64,000 bases of DNA, from contig NZ_JANINI010000001.1 of NCBI RefSeq assembly GCF_024580145.1, positions 306,741 to 370,740 of the forward strand, written 5' to 3'. Source of the stretch: Methyloversatilis sp. XJ19-49 (GTDB lineage: Bacteria; Pseudomonadota; Gammaproteobacteria; Burkholderiales; Rhodocyclaceae). Below are positions 28,328-37,827 of the stretch, one piece after another. The notes beneath the pieces were generated by a model. It saw nothing but the letters and a program-made list of their open reading frames with translations, did no database searches and had not been told where the DNA came from. Position numbers and translations under genes: made by a program. The number at the start of each line of letters is the position of its first letter. Position 1 is the first letter of the stretch.

Positions 28328-28774
28328 ATGAAGCGCCTGTCCCACCGTCTGACGCATGTCCTGTTCGTCGTCCTGCTGATGCTTTCACTGCCCGCGCAGG
28401 CGGGCGGCACGGGCAAATTCGATGCGGCCGAGGCGAAAGCGGTGCGCGCCGTTATCGAGGCGCAACTGGCGGCCTTCGCAGCCGACGACGGGCCGCGCGC
28501 CCTGTCCTACGCCTTCCCGGATATCCGCAAGCGCTTCCCGGCGCCGGAAGGTTTCCTTGAAATGGTTCGCAAGAGCTATCCGGTCGTGTACCGGCCGCGT
28601 TCGGTCGGCTTTCTCGAACCGGAGCTGGAGGACGACGAAGTGTTCCAGGCGGTCGAAATGTCCGATGCCGACGGCGTACTGTGGGTCGCGATCTACCGCA
28701 TGGGACGTGTGGAAGATGGCAGCTGGCGCATCATGGGCTGTCGCGTCGTGCCGGGTGGCGGCAGCGCAATCTGA
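28328..28774 (+). CDS. DUF4864 secreted protein
   Basis: A 148-residue protein with a cleavable signal peptide (MKRLSHRLTHVLFVVLLMLSLPAQAG) and a DUF4864 domain: VIEAQLAAFAADDGPRALSYAFPDIRKRF and the C-terminal SWRIMGCRVVP. The fold is expected to be NTF2-like. Function unknown. It precedes an envelope gene group, separated by 74 nt. Confidence 0.82.
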   Translation: MKRLSHRLTHVLFVVLLMLSLPAQAGGTGKFDAAEAKAVRAVIEAQLAAFAADDGPRALSYAFPDIRKRFPAPEGFLEMVRKSYPVVYRPRSVGFLEPELEDDEVFQAVEMSDADGVLWVAIYRMGRVEDGSWRIMGCRVVPGGGSAI

Positions 28775-28848
28775 ATCGACGGGACCGGCGCTGGCACATT
28801 TTTTTCGCATAGAATCGCGGCTCCGCTCTTCGCTTCCGGCATGTCGTG

Positions 28849-29574
28849 ATGTCGCGTTTTTCAGTTCGCTCCGTTCCGCCCGCTTTACTGTCGGTTTTTT
28901 TCACGGTATTTGTCATTGTCCTGCTGTGCCTGCTGGGCGCCCGGCCCGCCTGGTCGCAGGCGGCCACGGCGCCTGAATTCGGGCGTCTGCCGGACAGTGC
29001 GCGCATCGTGCTGATGCCACTCGACGTCGAGTTGTTTTCGGTTGGCGCCGGTGGCGTCGCCGAGCCGCAGGCGCAATGGACCGATCAGGCCACGAAGCAT
29101 CTGCGTGATTCGGTCCGGCGTCGTGAAGCATCGCTGGGCGTCACCCTGCACGAAGCCGACCTGAGCGACGATGACGCGGTCGCGCTGAATCACCTGCACG
29201 GTACGGTCGCCACGGCGATCGCACTGCATCACTACATCGTGCCCTATGCGTTGCCGACCAAGGAAAAGCGCCTTGATTGGCATATCGGCGCAGACACCGC
29301 GCGTCTGCGCGACGCCAGCGGCGCCGACTACGCCCTCTTCCTCTACATCCGCGACAGTTACGCCACCGCCGAACGCAAGGCGGCCATCGTGCTGGCTGCC
29401 ATGCTGGGCGTGGCCATGCCGGGCGGCATCCAGACCGGCTACGCCTCGCTGGTCGATCTCCGGAGCGGCGACATCGTGTGGTTCAACCGCCTGCTGCGCG
29501 GCACCGGCGACCTGCGCGAAGCCGAACCTGCGGAAGAGTCGATCAGCGCCCTGCTCGACAAGTTTCCGCGCTGA
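28849..29574 (+). CDS. Secreted protein of unknown function
   Basis: A 241-residue protein not assigned to a family. An N-terminal hydrophobic stretch (LLSVFFTVFVIVLLCLLG) followed by PAWSQA suggests a signal peptide. The mature part opens RIVLMPLDVELFSVGAGG and ends RGTGDLREAEPAEESISALLDKFP, a pattern of proteins that combine several subunit-like repeats near outer-membrane assembly genes, though this is not decisive. GTG at 28846 is an alternative start. The stop is 1 nt before the M48 ATG, so they are cotranscribed. Confidence 0.8.
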   Translation: MSRFSVRSVPPALLSVFFTVFVIVLLCLLGARPAWSQAATAPEFGRLPDSARIVLMPLDVELFSVGAGGVAEPQAQWTDQATKHLRDSVRRREASLGVTLHEADLSDDDAVALNHLHGTVATAIALHHYIVPYALPTKEKRLDWHIGADTARLRDASGADYALFLYIRDSYATAERKAAIVLAAMLGVAMPGGIQTGYASLVDLRSGDIVWFNRLLRGTGDLREAEPAEESISALLDKFPR

Positions 29575-29575
29575 C

Positions 29576-30745
29576 ATGCGACGTCGTGACCTGCTCTGCG
29601 GCGGCTGCGGCGGCGGCCTGCTGACGCTCTGGCCCGGCCGCATCGCAGCCGGCCCCAGCGGCACACCGCGCTTTGCGCGGCCGGATCTGGCGAGCGACGA
29701 AGGTGGCCTGTGGGCGCTGATGGACCGCGAGGAGGAACGGCTGCGCCGCTCGCGCTTCCTGCTCGGCGACGACGCGCTGCAGCGCTATGTGTCCGACATC
29801 GCCTGCCGGCTCGCAGGCGATCACTGTCCCGACATGCGGGTCTATCTGGTGCGCACGCCCTTCTTCAATGCCAGCATGGCACCCAACGGCATGATGCAGG
29901 TATGGAGCGGCCTGCTGCTGCGCGCCGCCAACGAAGCGCAGCTGGCGGCTGTGCTCGCGCACGAGGTCGGTCACTATCTCAAGCGGCACAGCCTGGAGCG
30001 TCTGCGCGACGCGCGCGCCAAGTCCGGTTTCGCACAGTTCCTGGGTCTTGCGCTCGGGGCGGCCGGTGCCGGCAGCATCGGTCAGGTGGCGCAGCTGGGT
30101 GTGCTGGCCAGTGTCTATTCGTTTTCGCGCGACCACGAGCGCGAAGCGGATGCGATAGGGCTGGAACTGATGCATCGAGCCGGTTACGACGCCGGCGAAG
30201 CGGCCAGTGTCTGGGCGCAGTTGATCGAGGAAAACGCCGGCGAAGACGGCGGCGGCACGCTGCTGTTCGCCACCCATCCGTCCGCCGACGAACGTCGCGA
30301 CACGCTGAAGGCGGCTGCGATGGCACTCACCAGCGACGGCGCGCCCGGCGAGGTGCACGCCGAACGCTACCGTGCACACATCGCGCCGCTGCGGCTGCAG
30401 ATGCTGCAGGACGAGTTGCGCCGGCGGGTGCCGGACAGTTCCCTGCGCCTGTTCGACCGCCTGATGACGCACCACGGACGCGACGGACAGCTGCTGTATG
30501 CGCGGGCCGAAGCACTGCGTACGCGCGCGCGAGATGACGATCTCGATCGGGCGCTCGCCGCGCTTGGCGAGGCCGACGGTCTGCCCGAGCTGCCGGCGGA
30601 AGCCGTGCGATTGCGTGGCCAGATACTGCGCAGCCGCAACGATGCCGACGGTGCGCGCAACGCGTTCCGGAATTACCTTGAACTTCGGCCCGACGCACCC
30701 GATGCGCCGATGATCCGCAGCTATATCGAGACCTCCGTACCATGA
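29576..30745 (+). CDS. Tat-exported M48 family metalloprotease
   Basis: A 389-residue periplasmic protease. The N-terminus MRRRDLLCGGCGGGLLTL is a twin-arginine type signal. Zinc motif HEVGH (His129, Glu130, His133) and downstream EADAIGLELM give the third ligand. C-terminal part is helical and TPR-like (LRGQILRSRNDADGARNAFRNYLEL). It resembles BepA/YfgC-type proteases that clear misassembled outer-membrane proteins, but a signal by Tat is notable. Overlaps the lipoprotein gene by 4 nt (ATGA). Confidence 0.92.
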   Translation: MRRRDLLCGGCGGGLLTLWPGRIAAGPSGTPRFARPDLASDEGGLWALMDREEERLRRSRFLLGDDALQRYVSDIACRLAGDHCPDMRVYLVRTPFFNASMAPNGMMQVWSGLLLRAANEAQLAAVLAHEVGHYLKRHSLERLRDARAKSGFAQFLGLALGAAGAGSIGQVAQLGVLASVYSFSRDHEREADAIGLELMHRAGYDAGEAASVWAQLIEENAGEDGGGTLLFATHPSADERRDTLKAAAMALTSDGAPGEVHAERYRAHIAPLRLQMLQDELRRRVPDSSLRLFDRLMTHHGRDGQLLYARAEALRTRARDDDLDRALAALGEADGLPELPAEAVRLRGQILRSRNDADGARNAFRNYLELRPDAPDAPMIRSYIETSVP

Positions 30746-31320
30746 AACTGCGCTGTCTGCTTTGCCTCACCCTTCTGCTGACCGGCTGCGGCGGCCAGTT
30801 CAAGCGGGTCGAATCGGCCCCGGTACTGGTGCGCGGCAGCATGGAAGTGCAGGCCGGCGGTGACTGGAACCACTACACGCCCTACGGTTCAAGACATCGC
30901 GAAATGTGGACCCAGCACGGTGTGCCGATCGATCTGCTGACGTTCTTCAGCGGTGTGGCCGATGGTGTGGCGCTGGACGACCTCGCGCCGCGCAACGCCA
31001 AACCACCGCTGTTCCGCAGCAGCATGTCGCCGGAAGACATGGTGGGTCTGGTGGAAACCATGCTGGCCGGCAATGGTGGCCAGTTCCAGTTGCAGTCGCT
31101 GGCGCCCGACACGGTGTCGGACAGTCCCGGTTTCCGCTTCGAGTATCTCTACACGGCGCGCAGCGAAGAGGTGGAACGCGCGGGTGTCGGCCGTGGTGCC
31201 GTCGTCAGCGACCGACTTTACCTGATGCTTTTCCACGCGCCGCGCGGTCGCTATTTTGATCGGGGCCGCCCGGGGGCAGAGCGCCTGATGGACAGCCTGC
31301 GCGTCGTGCCGCAGCGTTGA
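30742..31320 (+). CDS. Lipoprotein of unknown function
   Basis: A 192-residue protein with a clear lipobox (LLLTGC, Cys at residue 17). The mature chain shows SMSPEDMVGLVETMLAGNGG and DRLYLMLFHAPRGRYFD; no family is recognised. Translation is coupled to the M48 protease, so it may be its partner or substrate-delivery protein in the envelope. Confidence 0.85.
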   Translation: MKLRCLLCLTLLLTGCGGQFKRVESAPVLVRGSMEVQAGGDWNHYTPYGSRHREMWTQHGVPIDLLTFFSGVADGVALDDLAPRNAKPPLFRSSMSPEDMVGLVETMLAGNGGQFQLQSLAPDTVSDSPGFRFEYLYTARSEEVERAGVGRGAVVSDRLYLMLFHAPRGRYFDRGRPGAERLMDSLRVVPQR

Positions 31321-31386
31321 TCGCTCGGTGAGCGTCAGACGGGCGACGCCACCGCGCGCAATCAAAATTCACCCGCCGGGCCGGAC

Positions 31387-32715
31387 ATGCGTAGTATTTT
31401 CCGGGACATGCCATTACCGCCGATACTCGCCAAACGGGCCTTCCTCGACCTGCTCCCCGACGCCATATGCGTCGTTGATGAACACGGCTGCTTCGTGTTC
31501 GTCAGCGCGTCCTGCGAACGCATATTCGGCTACACGCCGGAGGAAATGGTCGGCCGTGCGATGATTGATCTGGTGGCACCCGAAGATCGCGCGCGCACGC
31601 TGCAGGCGGCCGCCGACATCATGGCGGGCGAGCACATGCTGAATTTCGAGAACAGCTATGTGCGCAAGGACGGCCGGCGCGTGCATATCCTGTGGTCGGC
31701 CCGCTGGTGGGAATCCGACCGGCTTCGCATTGCGGTTGCGCGCGACATCACGGAGCGCAAGCGTGCCGACGCCACCCAGGCCGCGCTGTATGCGCTGTCC
31801 GAAGCAGCGCACGCAGCAAGCGACCTGCCGGCGTTGTGCGCGCGGATCCGACTGATCATCGACAGCCTGGTGCCGGCCAACAACTTCTTCGTCGCCACCA
31901 TCGATAGCGACGGCGTGCTCAGCTTTCCCTGCAGTCTCGACGAACATCAAGCGGCTCCGCCGCATGCGCTGTGCAGCGAAGTGGTGCGGACCGGGCAGTC
32001 GCAGCTGCGTACGGCCGCCACACCCGACGCCTGCTGCTGGCTGGCCGTGCCGCTGAAGACCGAGCAGCGTACGACCGGTGCGCTGGTGCTCAAGAGCATG
32101 CCGGGCGAGGCCGGCTACACCGACCGCGACATGGCGCTGCTGCACTTTGTATCTACCCAGGTGGCGACCGCCATCGAACGCATGCAGTTGCTGGCACAGC
32201 TCAAGCGCATGGCCCAGTTCGATGAACTGACCGGCCTGCCCAACCGCGCGCTGCTGCGCGACCGCCTCGACACCGCGCTGTCGGCCGCGCGCCGCGAGCA
32301 CGCTCACGTTGGCCTGCTCTATCTTGATCTCGACCGGTTCAAGGAAGTGAACGACACGCTGGGACACGCGACGGGCGATCAGCTGCTGCAGGAAACTGCG
32401 CAGCGGCTCAAGCGCTGTGTGCGCGATGCCGATACGGTGGCGCGCGTTGGCGGCGACGAATTCGTCGTGCTGCTGCCCGGCATTCCGCAGCCGGAAGACG
32501 CCCACGTGGTCGCTCTCAAGATTCGCAGCGCGCTCGGCCAGCCCGTTACGCTCGGCGGTCGTCACCTCACGGTGTTGCCCAGCATCGGCATCGCGGTCTA
32601 TCCGGATCACGGCGAAGATGCGCTCGCCCTGCTGGAAGCCGCCGATCAGGCGATGTATCGCGCCAAGCACAGCGGCGACGACTGTCGCTGGGCAGGAACG
32701 GCAGGCGAGTACTAG
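31387..32715 (+). CDS. Diguanylate cyclase, PAS-GAF-GGDEF
   Basis: A 442-residue cytoplasmic signalling protein. PAS domain about residues 18-125 (FGYTPEEMVGRAM ... DITERKRA), GAF domain about 130-275, GGDEF domain about 285-435 with an intact VGGDEFVVLLPG active site and the FDELTGLPNRALLRDRL entry motif. It should make cyclic di-GMP in response to a small-molecule or redox signal. ATG 31408 is an alternative start. It converges with a second GGDEF gene. Confidence 0.93.
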   Translation: MRSIFRDMPLPPILAKRAFLDLLPDAICVVDEHGCFVFVSASCERIFGYTPEEMVGRAMIDLVAPEDRARTLQAAADIMAGEHMLNFENSYVRKDGRRVHILWSARWWESDRLRIAVARDITERKRADATQAALYALSEAAHAASDLPALCARIRLIIDSLVPANNFFVATIDSDGVLSFPCSLDEHQAAPPHALCSEVVRTGQSQLRTAATPDACCWLAVPLKTEQRTTGALVLKSMPGEAGYTDRDMALLHFVSTQVATAIERMQLLAQLKRMAQFDELTGLPNRALLRDRLDTALSAARREHAHVGLLYLDLDRFKEVNDTLGHATGDQLLQETAQRLKRCVRDADTVARVGGDEFVVLLPGIPQPEDAHVVALKIRSALGQPVTLGGRHLTVLPSIGIAVYPDHGEDALALLEAADQAMYRAKHSGDDCRWAGTAGEY

Positions 32716-32730
32716 TACGCGCCGTATTGG

Positions 32731-33642
32731 TCAGACGATGACGTAGCGGTTGCGACCGCGGTTCTTCGCCGTGTAGAGCGCCCTGTCGGTGCGCCGGAAC
32801 AAGGCCTCAGGACAGTCGTCGGGCCGCACCGCCGTCACACCCGCGGGAAAGGTGTATGCCGGAAGCATCGTTGACGTGGATTCAGGTGCCTGCAGCCGGG
32901 TCAACAGCATGGCGACGCCCGAAATGGGCATATCGGGCATGATCAGCAGGAATTCCTCACCACCGATGCGTGCCGCCACATCGCTGGCGCGGATGCCGCT
33001 GCGCAGGCGCTCGGCGAAGTCGCGCAGCACCTGGTCGCCGACATCGTGACCGTACAGGTCATTGCAGGCCTTGAAATGATCGATATCGATCATGACCAGA
33101 ATAAGCATCGTGTTCCCGGTGAGCGATGCCGCGACCGCCGCCTGCAGATGTTCGAACGCGTAACGCCTGTTGTACAGGCCGGTCAGCGCGTCGCGCTGGG
33201 ATACATGCAGTGCGTGGTCGTAGTTCTGCTGCAGCACGACTTCGCGCTGTTTCAGGTCCGAAATGTCGCTGGCCAGCGTCAGCACGCCACCGCCCGCGTC
33301 AATGGTTTCGACCACCCACACCCAGCGCCCGTCGGTCAGATCGGATTCGAAGCTGCGTGTCGGCCGGCTTCGCCGGCGCAACTGCACTGCGGCCAGCCAG
33401 CCCTCGATGTCGTCCGTATTGATCAGCACGCCCTGCCGCGTCGCGTGGCAGTTGCGCATCATGTCTTCCCACCTCGGGTGGTCCGCCGCACGGACGTTGT
33501 AGCTCGACTCGAACCAGCGGTTCGCATAGCGCAGCACATCGTCGGCATCGAACCACGCGATGCCGGCTGCAGCATGCTCGAACAAGCCGCCCGGGTCGAG
33601 CGCGGCCGGCGCAGCGGCGGGTCTGGCGACTGAGCGGTTCAT
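32731..33642 (-). CDS. Diguanylate cyclase, PAS-GGDEF
   Basis: A 303-residue protein with an N-terminal PAS domain (about 17-130, IAWFDADDVLRYANRWFE) and a GGDEF domain (about 140-300) carrying the active IGGEEFLLIMP. The domain entry reads RDALTGLYNRRYAFEHL. Its ATG overlaps the stop of the EAL gene upstream by 4 nt, so synthesis and breakdown of cyclic di-GMP are coupled in one transcript. Confidence 0.93.
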   Translation of the reverse strand: MNRSVARPAAAPAALDPGGLFEHAAAGIAWFDADDVLRYANRWFESSYNVRAADHPRWEDMMRNCHATRQGVLINTDDIEGWLAAVQLRRRSRPTRSFESDLTDGRWVWVVETIDAGGGVLTLASDISDLKQREVVLQQNYDHALHVSQRDALTGLYNRRYAFEHLQAAVAASLTGNTMLILVMIDIDHFKACNDLYGHDVGDQVLRDFAERLRSGIRASDVAARIGGEEFLLIMPDMPISGVAMLLTRLQAPESTSTMLPAYTFPAGVTAVRPDDCPEALFRRTDRALYTAKNRGRNRYVIV

Positions 33643-34469
33643 GAAGGCGGGAGGTGATCGGACGCACGCCTGCGCGGGGGCCGGACGCGTGACGGATCGG
33701 GCCAGGCGAGCGGGTCCACGATGGCAATCGAATCGAAAGCCGCCTTCGCGAACAACCAGCCCTGCATCAGCCGCACACCTGAATCGATCAGCACATCGCG
33801 CTCCGCCGCGGTTTCAACGCCTTCGGCGATGACCGTGATGCCCAGTTCCTCGCAGGTGCGCAACACGCCCCGCACGATGGCGCGGCTGGCGCGGCGCTGG
33901 TCGATGTTGCGGATCAGTTCCATGTCGATCTTGATGTAGTCCGGCTGGAACAGTGCAAGCAGGTTAAGCCCTGAATAGCCGGCCCCGAAATCATCGATCG
34001 CGGTCTTGAATCCGAAGCGCTGGTACTCAGTGAAGATCTCGCTCAGCCAGCGCGCATCGCCGACCCGCTCGCCTTCGGTTGCTTCGAACAGTATCTGTTC
34101 GACCGGAAAGTTGAAGTCGCGCGCCGCGTCGAGCGTCGCCCGGATGCACACTTCGGGCCGATAGATCGCATTGGGCAGAAAATTGATCGACAGCAGTTCG
34201 GACACGCCAAGGCGCGCTGCGCCTTCGATCGCCTTGCGGCGGCAGATCTGGTCAAACCAGTAGCGGTTCCTGTCATCCACCTTGTCGAGCACCGACGCCG
34301 CACCTTCGCCAGCCTGACCGCGGACCAGCGCCTCGTGCGCGAAGATGCTGCGATCACGTACATCCACGATCGGCTGATAGGCGAAGGCGATACTGAAGGA
34401 ATGTTCAGCAGGCGTGCGGCAGCCCTCGCAGCCGGCGCCTTCCTGCCGGACCGGAAGTGAAAGGGTCAT
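33639..34469 (-). CDS. EAL-domain cyclic di-GMP phosphodiesterase
   Basis: A 276-residue, essentially single-domain EAL protein. Catalytic residues appear intact: HEALVRG, SINFLPNAI, FEATEGE, AIDDFGAGYS, IKID, AEGVET and LMQGWLFA. An N-terminal extension has a Cys pair (CEGC). It probably hydrolyses cyclic di-GMP. First gene of a two-gene unit with the PAS-GGDEF cyclase. Confidence 0.92.
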   Translation of the reverse strand: MTLSLPVRQEGAGCEGCRTPAEHSFSIAFAYQPIVDVRDRSIFAHEALVRGQAGEGAASVLDKVDDRNRYWFDQICRRKAIEGAARLGVSELLSINFLPNAIYRPEVCIRATLDAARDFNFPVEQILFEATEGERVGDARWLSEIFTEYQRFGFKTAIDDFGAGYSGLNLLALFQPDYIKIDMELIRNIDQRRASRAIVRGVLRTCEELGITVIAEGVETAAERDVLIDSGVRLMQGWLFAKAAFDSIAIVDPLAWPDPSRVRPPRRRASDHLPPS

Positions 34470-34561
34470 GGTCAGTCGATGGTTGCGGATTCAGACCTGT
34501 TCTAACGGCCCGGCCACCCCGAACTTGACCGGTGCAACCCGCGCAACAACCCCGCCAGCGC

Positions 34562-35566
34562 TCAGGACTGAACGGCCATTTCCGGCTGATCCATCAAGGC
34601 CTGCAGCGTGTGCCCGTCCTGCGTGCCGACAAAGCTGCATTCGGTACTGTGGCCATCGCAGCGACCGAGAATGGGGCAGCGACTGAACAGTTCAGCGGCC
34701 CAATCCACGAAAGCGCGCACCTTGGGCGACAGATGCCGGTTCTGCAGATAAACAACCGAAATCGGCATCGGTGAAGGCTGCCACTGCGGCAGCACCTCGC
34801 GCAGCGCACCTGACTGAAGGTGCGCATGCACCATGAAGCGGGGCGGCTGGATCACGCCGAAACCCTGCAGACCGCAGGCGACGTAGGCGTCGGCGTCGTT
34901 CACCGACACCTTGCCCGGCACTTTGACCTCGACCACCTTGCCATCGACGACGAAATCGAGATCGATTACGCGCCCGGTGCGACTGGAAAAGTAATGCACT
35001 GCGCGGTGGTCCTGCAGGTCGTCGAGCGAGCCCGGTGCGCCATGGTGCTCCAGATAGCCGGGCGCTGCGCAGGTGACCGTTTCCATCGTGCCGATGCGTC
35101 GCGCAACCAGCGTCGAGTCCTGCAGTTCGCCCACCCGGATGACGCAATCGACGCTTTCGCGCACCAGGTCGACCGGGCGGTCGCCCATGCCGATCACCAG
35201 TTCGATGTCCGGATAGCGGGTGTGGAACTCGCACAGGCGGGGGATCAGGAACAGCCGCCCGACCGGCGCCGGCACGTCGATGCGCAACCGGCCCTTCGGA
35301 CCGCGCGACACCTCGCGGAACGACGCCTCGGTTTCTTCGATGTCGGCCAGGATGCGCGCACAGCGCTCGTAATAGGCCGCACCGTCGGGCGTCAGGCTGA
35401 TCCGGCGCGTGGTGCGGTTGAGCAGCCGCACATGCAGCAGGTTCTCCAGGTTCTGCACCGCGGTGGTGACGGTGGCACGCGGCAGGCCGAGGCTGTCGGC
35501 GGCACGGGTGAAGCTGTTGGAATCCACAACGCGGGTGAATACCTGCATGGCCTGCAAGCGATCCAT
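34562..35566 (-). CDS. LysR-family regulator of the efflux operon
   Basis: A 334-residue LysR protein: N-terminal winged HTH (MQVFTRVVDSNSFTRAADSLGLPRATVT) and a substrate-binding domain. It belongs to the subgroup (FHTRYPDIELVIG, VGELQDSTLVARRIG) that often controls divergent efflux genes. The start at 35566 gives the conventional N-terminus MDRLQAMQVF. It is divergent from the hydrolase-RND operon, with 151 bp between, the probable operator. Confidence 0.93.
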   Translation of the reverse strand: MDRLQAMQVFTRVVDSNSFTRAADSLGLPRATVTTAVQNLENLLHVRLLNRTTRRISLTPDGAAYYERCARILADIEETEASFREVSRGPKGRLRIDVPAPVGRLFLIPRLCEFHTRYPDIELVIGMGDRPVDLVRESVDCVIRVGELQDSTLVARRIGTMETVTCAAPGYLEHHGAPGSLDDLQDHRAVHYFSSRTGRVIDLDFVVDGKVVEVKVPGKVSVNDADAYVACGLQGFGVIQPPRFMVHAHLQSGALREVLPQWQPSPMPISVVYLQNRHLSPKVRAFVDWAAELFSRCPILGRCDGHSTECSFVGTQDGHTLQALMDQPEMAVQS

Positions 35567-35717
35567 GACGCAACTCCGTCGGAAAAGGTCGTCGCCGACG
35601 ACCAATTGTTCGTGACTGGCGAATAGTGTTAACGAATTATCGCTATTTATCCAGATAGCGCCAACACAGACAATCCGGTCACGCCTCGATTCCGGCCCCG
35701 CCGACAGGACTGACCGC

Positions 35718-36566
35718 ATGCCCCCGCCGCACCACGACACCGCAAACGATCGTTCGCCCGCCCTGCCCTGGCGCAGCCTGGACATCGCCGGCCCGAATGG
35801 CCGCATCCCGCTGCGGCTCTACCGGCCCGCCCCCGACGTGCGGTTGCCGCTGGTGATCTACCTGCACGGCGGCGGCTTCGTCGCGGGTTCGCTCGACGAC
35901 GCCGATGGCGCAGCCCGTTTCATCGCAGCCGGACTGCCCGCTGCGGTGCTGTCGGTCGGCTATGCGCTGGCCCCGGCCCATCCCTTTCCGGCAGCGCCGG
36001 AAGACGCGTACGCCGCAACCCTGTGGGCGGTGGAACACGCGGCCACCCTCGGTGCGGACCCGGAGCGCCTCGTTGCCGCGGGCGATGACGCCGGCGGCAA
36101 TCTGGCCGCCAGCCTTGCATTGATGGCGCGCGACCGGCAGGACTTCCGCATCGCGGTGCAGGTGCTGATCGGGCCCATGCTCGACCCGAGCATGACGCGC
36201 GCGGGCGACGCGCAGCGGCTGCAGTCCGACCTCAGCGTCGCCGACTGCACCGACTGCTACCGCCAGTACCTGCCGCGGCTGTCGCAGCGCCTGCATCCCT
36301 ATGCCGCGCCGCTTGAATCGTGCCGCCAGGCCGGTTTGCCGCCCGCCTACATCGCCACGGCTGAACACGACCTGCTGCACTGCGAAGCCGAAAAATATGG
36401 CGCGGCGCTGATATCCGCAGGTGTGCACACCCAGGTCGAACGCTTTGCCGGCGTGACACACGCCGGCCTGCTTGCCCATCCACCGGTACTCGCCGGCGCG
36501 ATCCAGTTCATGCGCTGCCGGCTCGGCCGGTGCACGGACGTCTCGCCGGGTTCGAAAGATGACTGA
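35718..36566 (+). CDS. Alpha/beta-hydrolase (HSL family) lacking the nucleophile Ser
   Basis: A 282-residue protein of the hormone-sensitive-lipase branch. The oxyanion motif HGGGF is at 50-54, the acid Asp218 (AEHDLLH) and His248 (GVTHAGLL) are present, but the nucleophile elbow, normally GDSAGG, reads GDDAGG with Asp124 in place of Ser. It may therefore be a non-hydrolytic binding protein or use another chemistry. First gene of an efflux operon, 42 nt before the membrane-fusion gene. No Shine-Dalgarno conflict; the ATG fits. Confidence 0.85.
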   Translation: MPPPHHDTANDRSPALPWRSLDIAGPNGRIPLRLYRPAPDVRLPLVIYLHGGGFVAGSLDDADGAARFIAAGLPAAVLSVGYALAPAHPFPAAPEDAYAATLWAVEHAATLGADPERLVAAGDDAGGNLAASLALMARDRQDFRIAVQVLIGPMLDPSMTRAGDAQRLQSDLSVADCTDCYRQYLPRLSQRLHPYAAPLESCRQAGLPPAYIATAEHDLLHCEAEKYGAALISAGVHTQVERFAGVTHAGLLAHPPVLAGAIQFMRCRLGRCTDVSPGSKDD

Positions 36567-36608
36567 ATCCCCCTTGCATCCCGCTTCCATCCTTCCATGA
36601 GGTCAGCC

Positions 36609-37823
36609 ATGTCCATCCTGAACCGCCGTCATACGCTCACCTTTCTCGCGGCCTCGCTGATCCTGATCGGCGGTGGCGCGGCCGTGCTGCACGCCCGGGC
36701 CGACGCGCCGGACGCCACGGCGACCGCCGCACCGCCCGCCACCGTGGTCGAGGTGGCTGAAGTGACCAGCCAGACCATCATCGACTGGCAGGACTATTCC
36801 GGGCGCCTCGAAGCGGTCGATCGCGTCGACATCCGGCCGCTGGTGTCGGGCACGCTGACCGCGGTGCACTTCCGCGACGGCGCTCGGGTGAACAAGGGTG
36901 ACCTGCTGTTCACCATCGACCCGCGCCCTTATGCTGCCGAAGTCGAACGCGCGCAGGCCCAGCTTGCGGCGGCCGAAACGCGCGCGGCCTACACCGCCAC
37001 CGACATGGCGCGCGGCCAGCGCCTGGCCGCCGACAACGCGATCGCGCAGCGCGACCTCGACGAAAAGCAGAATGCCGCGCGCGAAGCGGCCGCCCAGGTG
37101 CAGGCGGCGCAGGCGGCGCTGACCTCGGCCCGGCTCAATCTCGAATACACGCGCATCACGGCACCGGTGTCGGGCCGCATTTCGCGCGCCGAAGTGACGG
37201 TTGGCAACATCGTCGCCGCCGGCGCCGGCACCGTGCCGCTGACCACGCTGGTGTCGATGGACAAGGTCTATGCCGCATTCGACGTCGACGAAAAGAGCTT
37301 CCTGAAGTACGTCAATCCGGCGCGTGCCGCCGGCGGCGAGCCGGTCGCCGTGTTTCTCGGCCTGGCCGACGAAGACGGCCATTCGCGTCGCGGCCGCGTG
37401 TCGTCGGTGGATAACCGGCTCGACACCTCGTCCGGCACGATCCGCGTGCGCGCCGTGTTCGACAACGCCGACGGCCTGCTGCTGCCGGGGCTGTACGCAC
37501 GCATCCGGCTCGGCGGCGGTGCGCCGCGCGAGGCGCTGCTGATCGACGAACGCGCCATCGGCACCGACCAGGACAAGCGCTTCGTGCTGGTGCTCGACCA
37601 GACCGACCGTACCGCCTACCGCGAAGTGCGGCTGGGCGCGCGCCAGAGCGGCCTGCGAATCGTCGAGAGCGGCCTGAGTGCCGGCGAACGCATCGTCGTC
37701 AATGGCCTGCAGCGCACCCGGCCGGGCGACACGGTGAGCCCGAAGACCGTGCCGATGAACCGCGAAGTGCTGGTCGGCACGCCCGCGCAGCCGTCCCCGC
37801 GCGCCCCGAACGTGAAGGCCTGA
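36609..37823 (+). CDS. RND efflux membrane-fusion protein
   Basis: A 404-residue periplasmic adaptor (HlyD/MexE-like). One N-terminal membrane anchor (about 10-30), barrel-sandwich halves (VDIRPLVSGTLTAVHFRDGARVNKGDLLFTID), an alpha-hairpin (about 95-165) and the ITAPVSGRISRAEVTVGN return. ATG 36609 has AGG upstream and is preferred to 36597. Part of a tripartite pump with the next two genes; 4 nt from the pump gene. Confidence 0.94.
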   Translation: MSILNRRHTLTFLAASLILIGGGAAVLHARADAPDATATAAPPATVVEVAEVTSQTIIDWQDYSGRLEAVDRVDIRPLVSGTLTAVHFRDGARVNKGDLLFTIDPRPYAAEVERAQAQLAAAETRAAYTATDMARGQRLAADNAIAQRDLDEKQNAAREAAAQVQAAQAALTSARLNLEYTRITAPVSGRISRAEVTVGNIVAAGAGTVPLTTLVSMDKVYAAFDVDEKSFLKYVNPARAAGGEPVAVFLGLADEDGHSRRGRVSSVDNRLDTSSGTIRVRAVFDNADGLLLPGLYARIRLGGGAPREALLIDERAIGTDQDKRFVLVLDQTDRTAYREVRLGARQSGLRIVESGLSAGERIVVNGLQRTRPGDTVSPKTVPMNREVLVGTPAQPSPRAPNVKA

Positions 37824-37827
37824 AACC

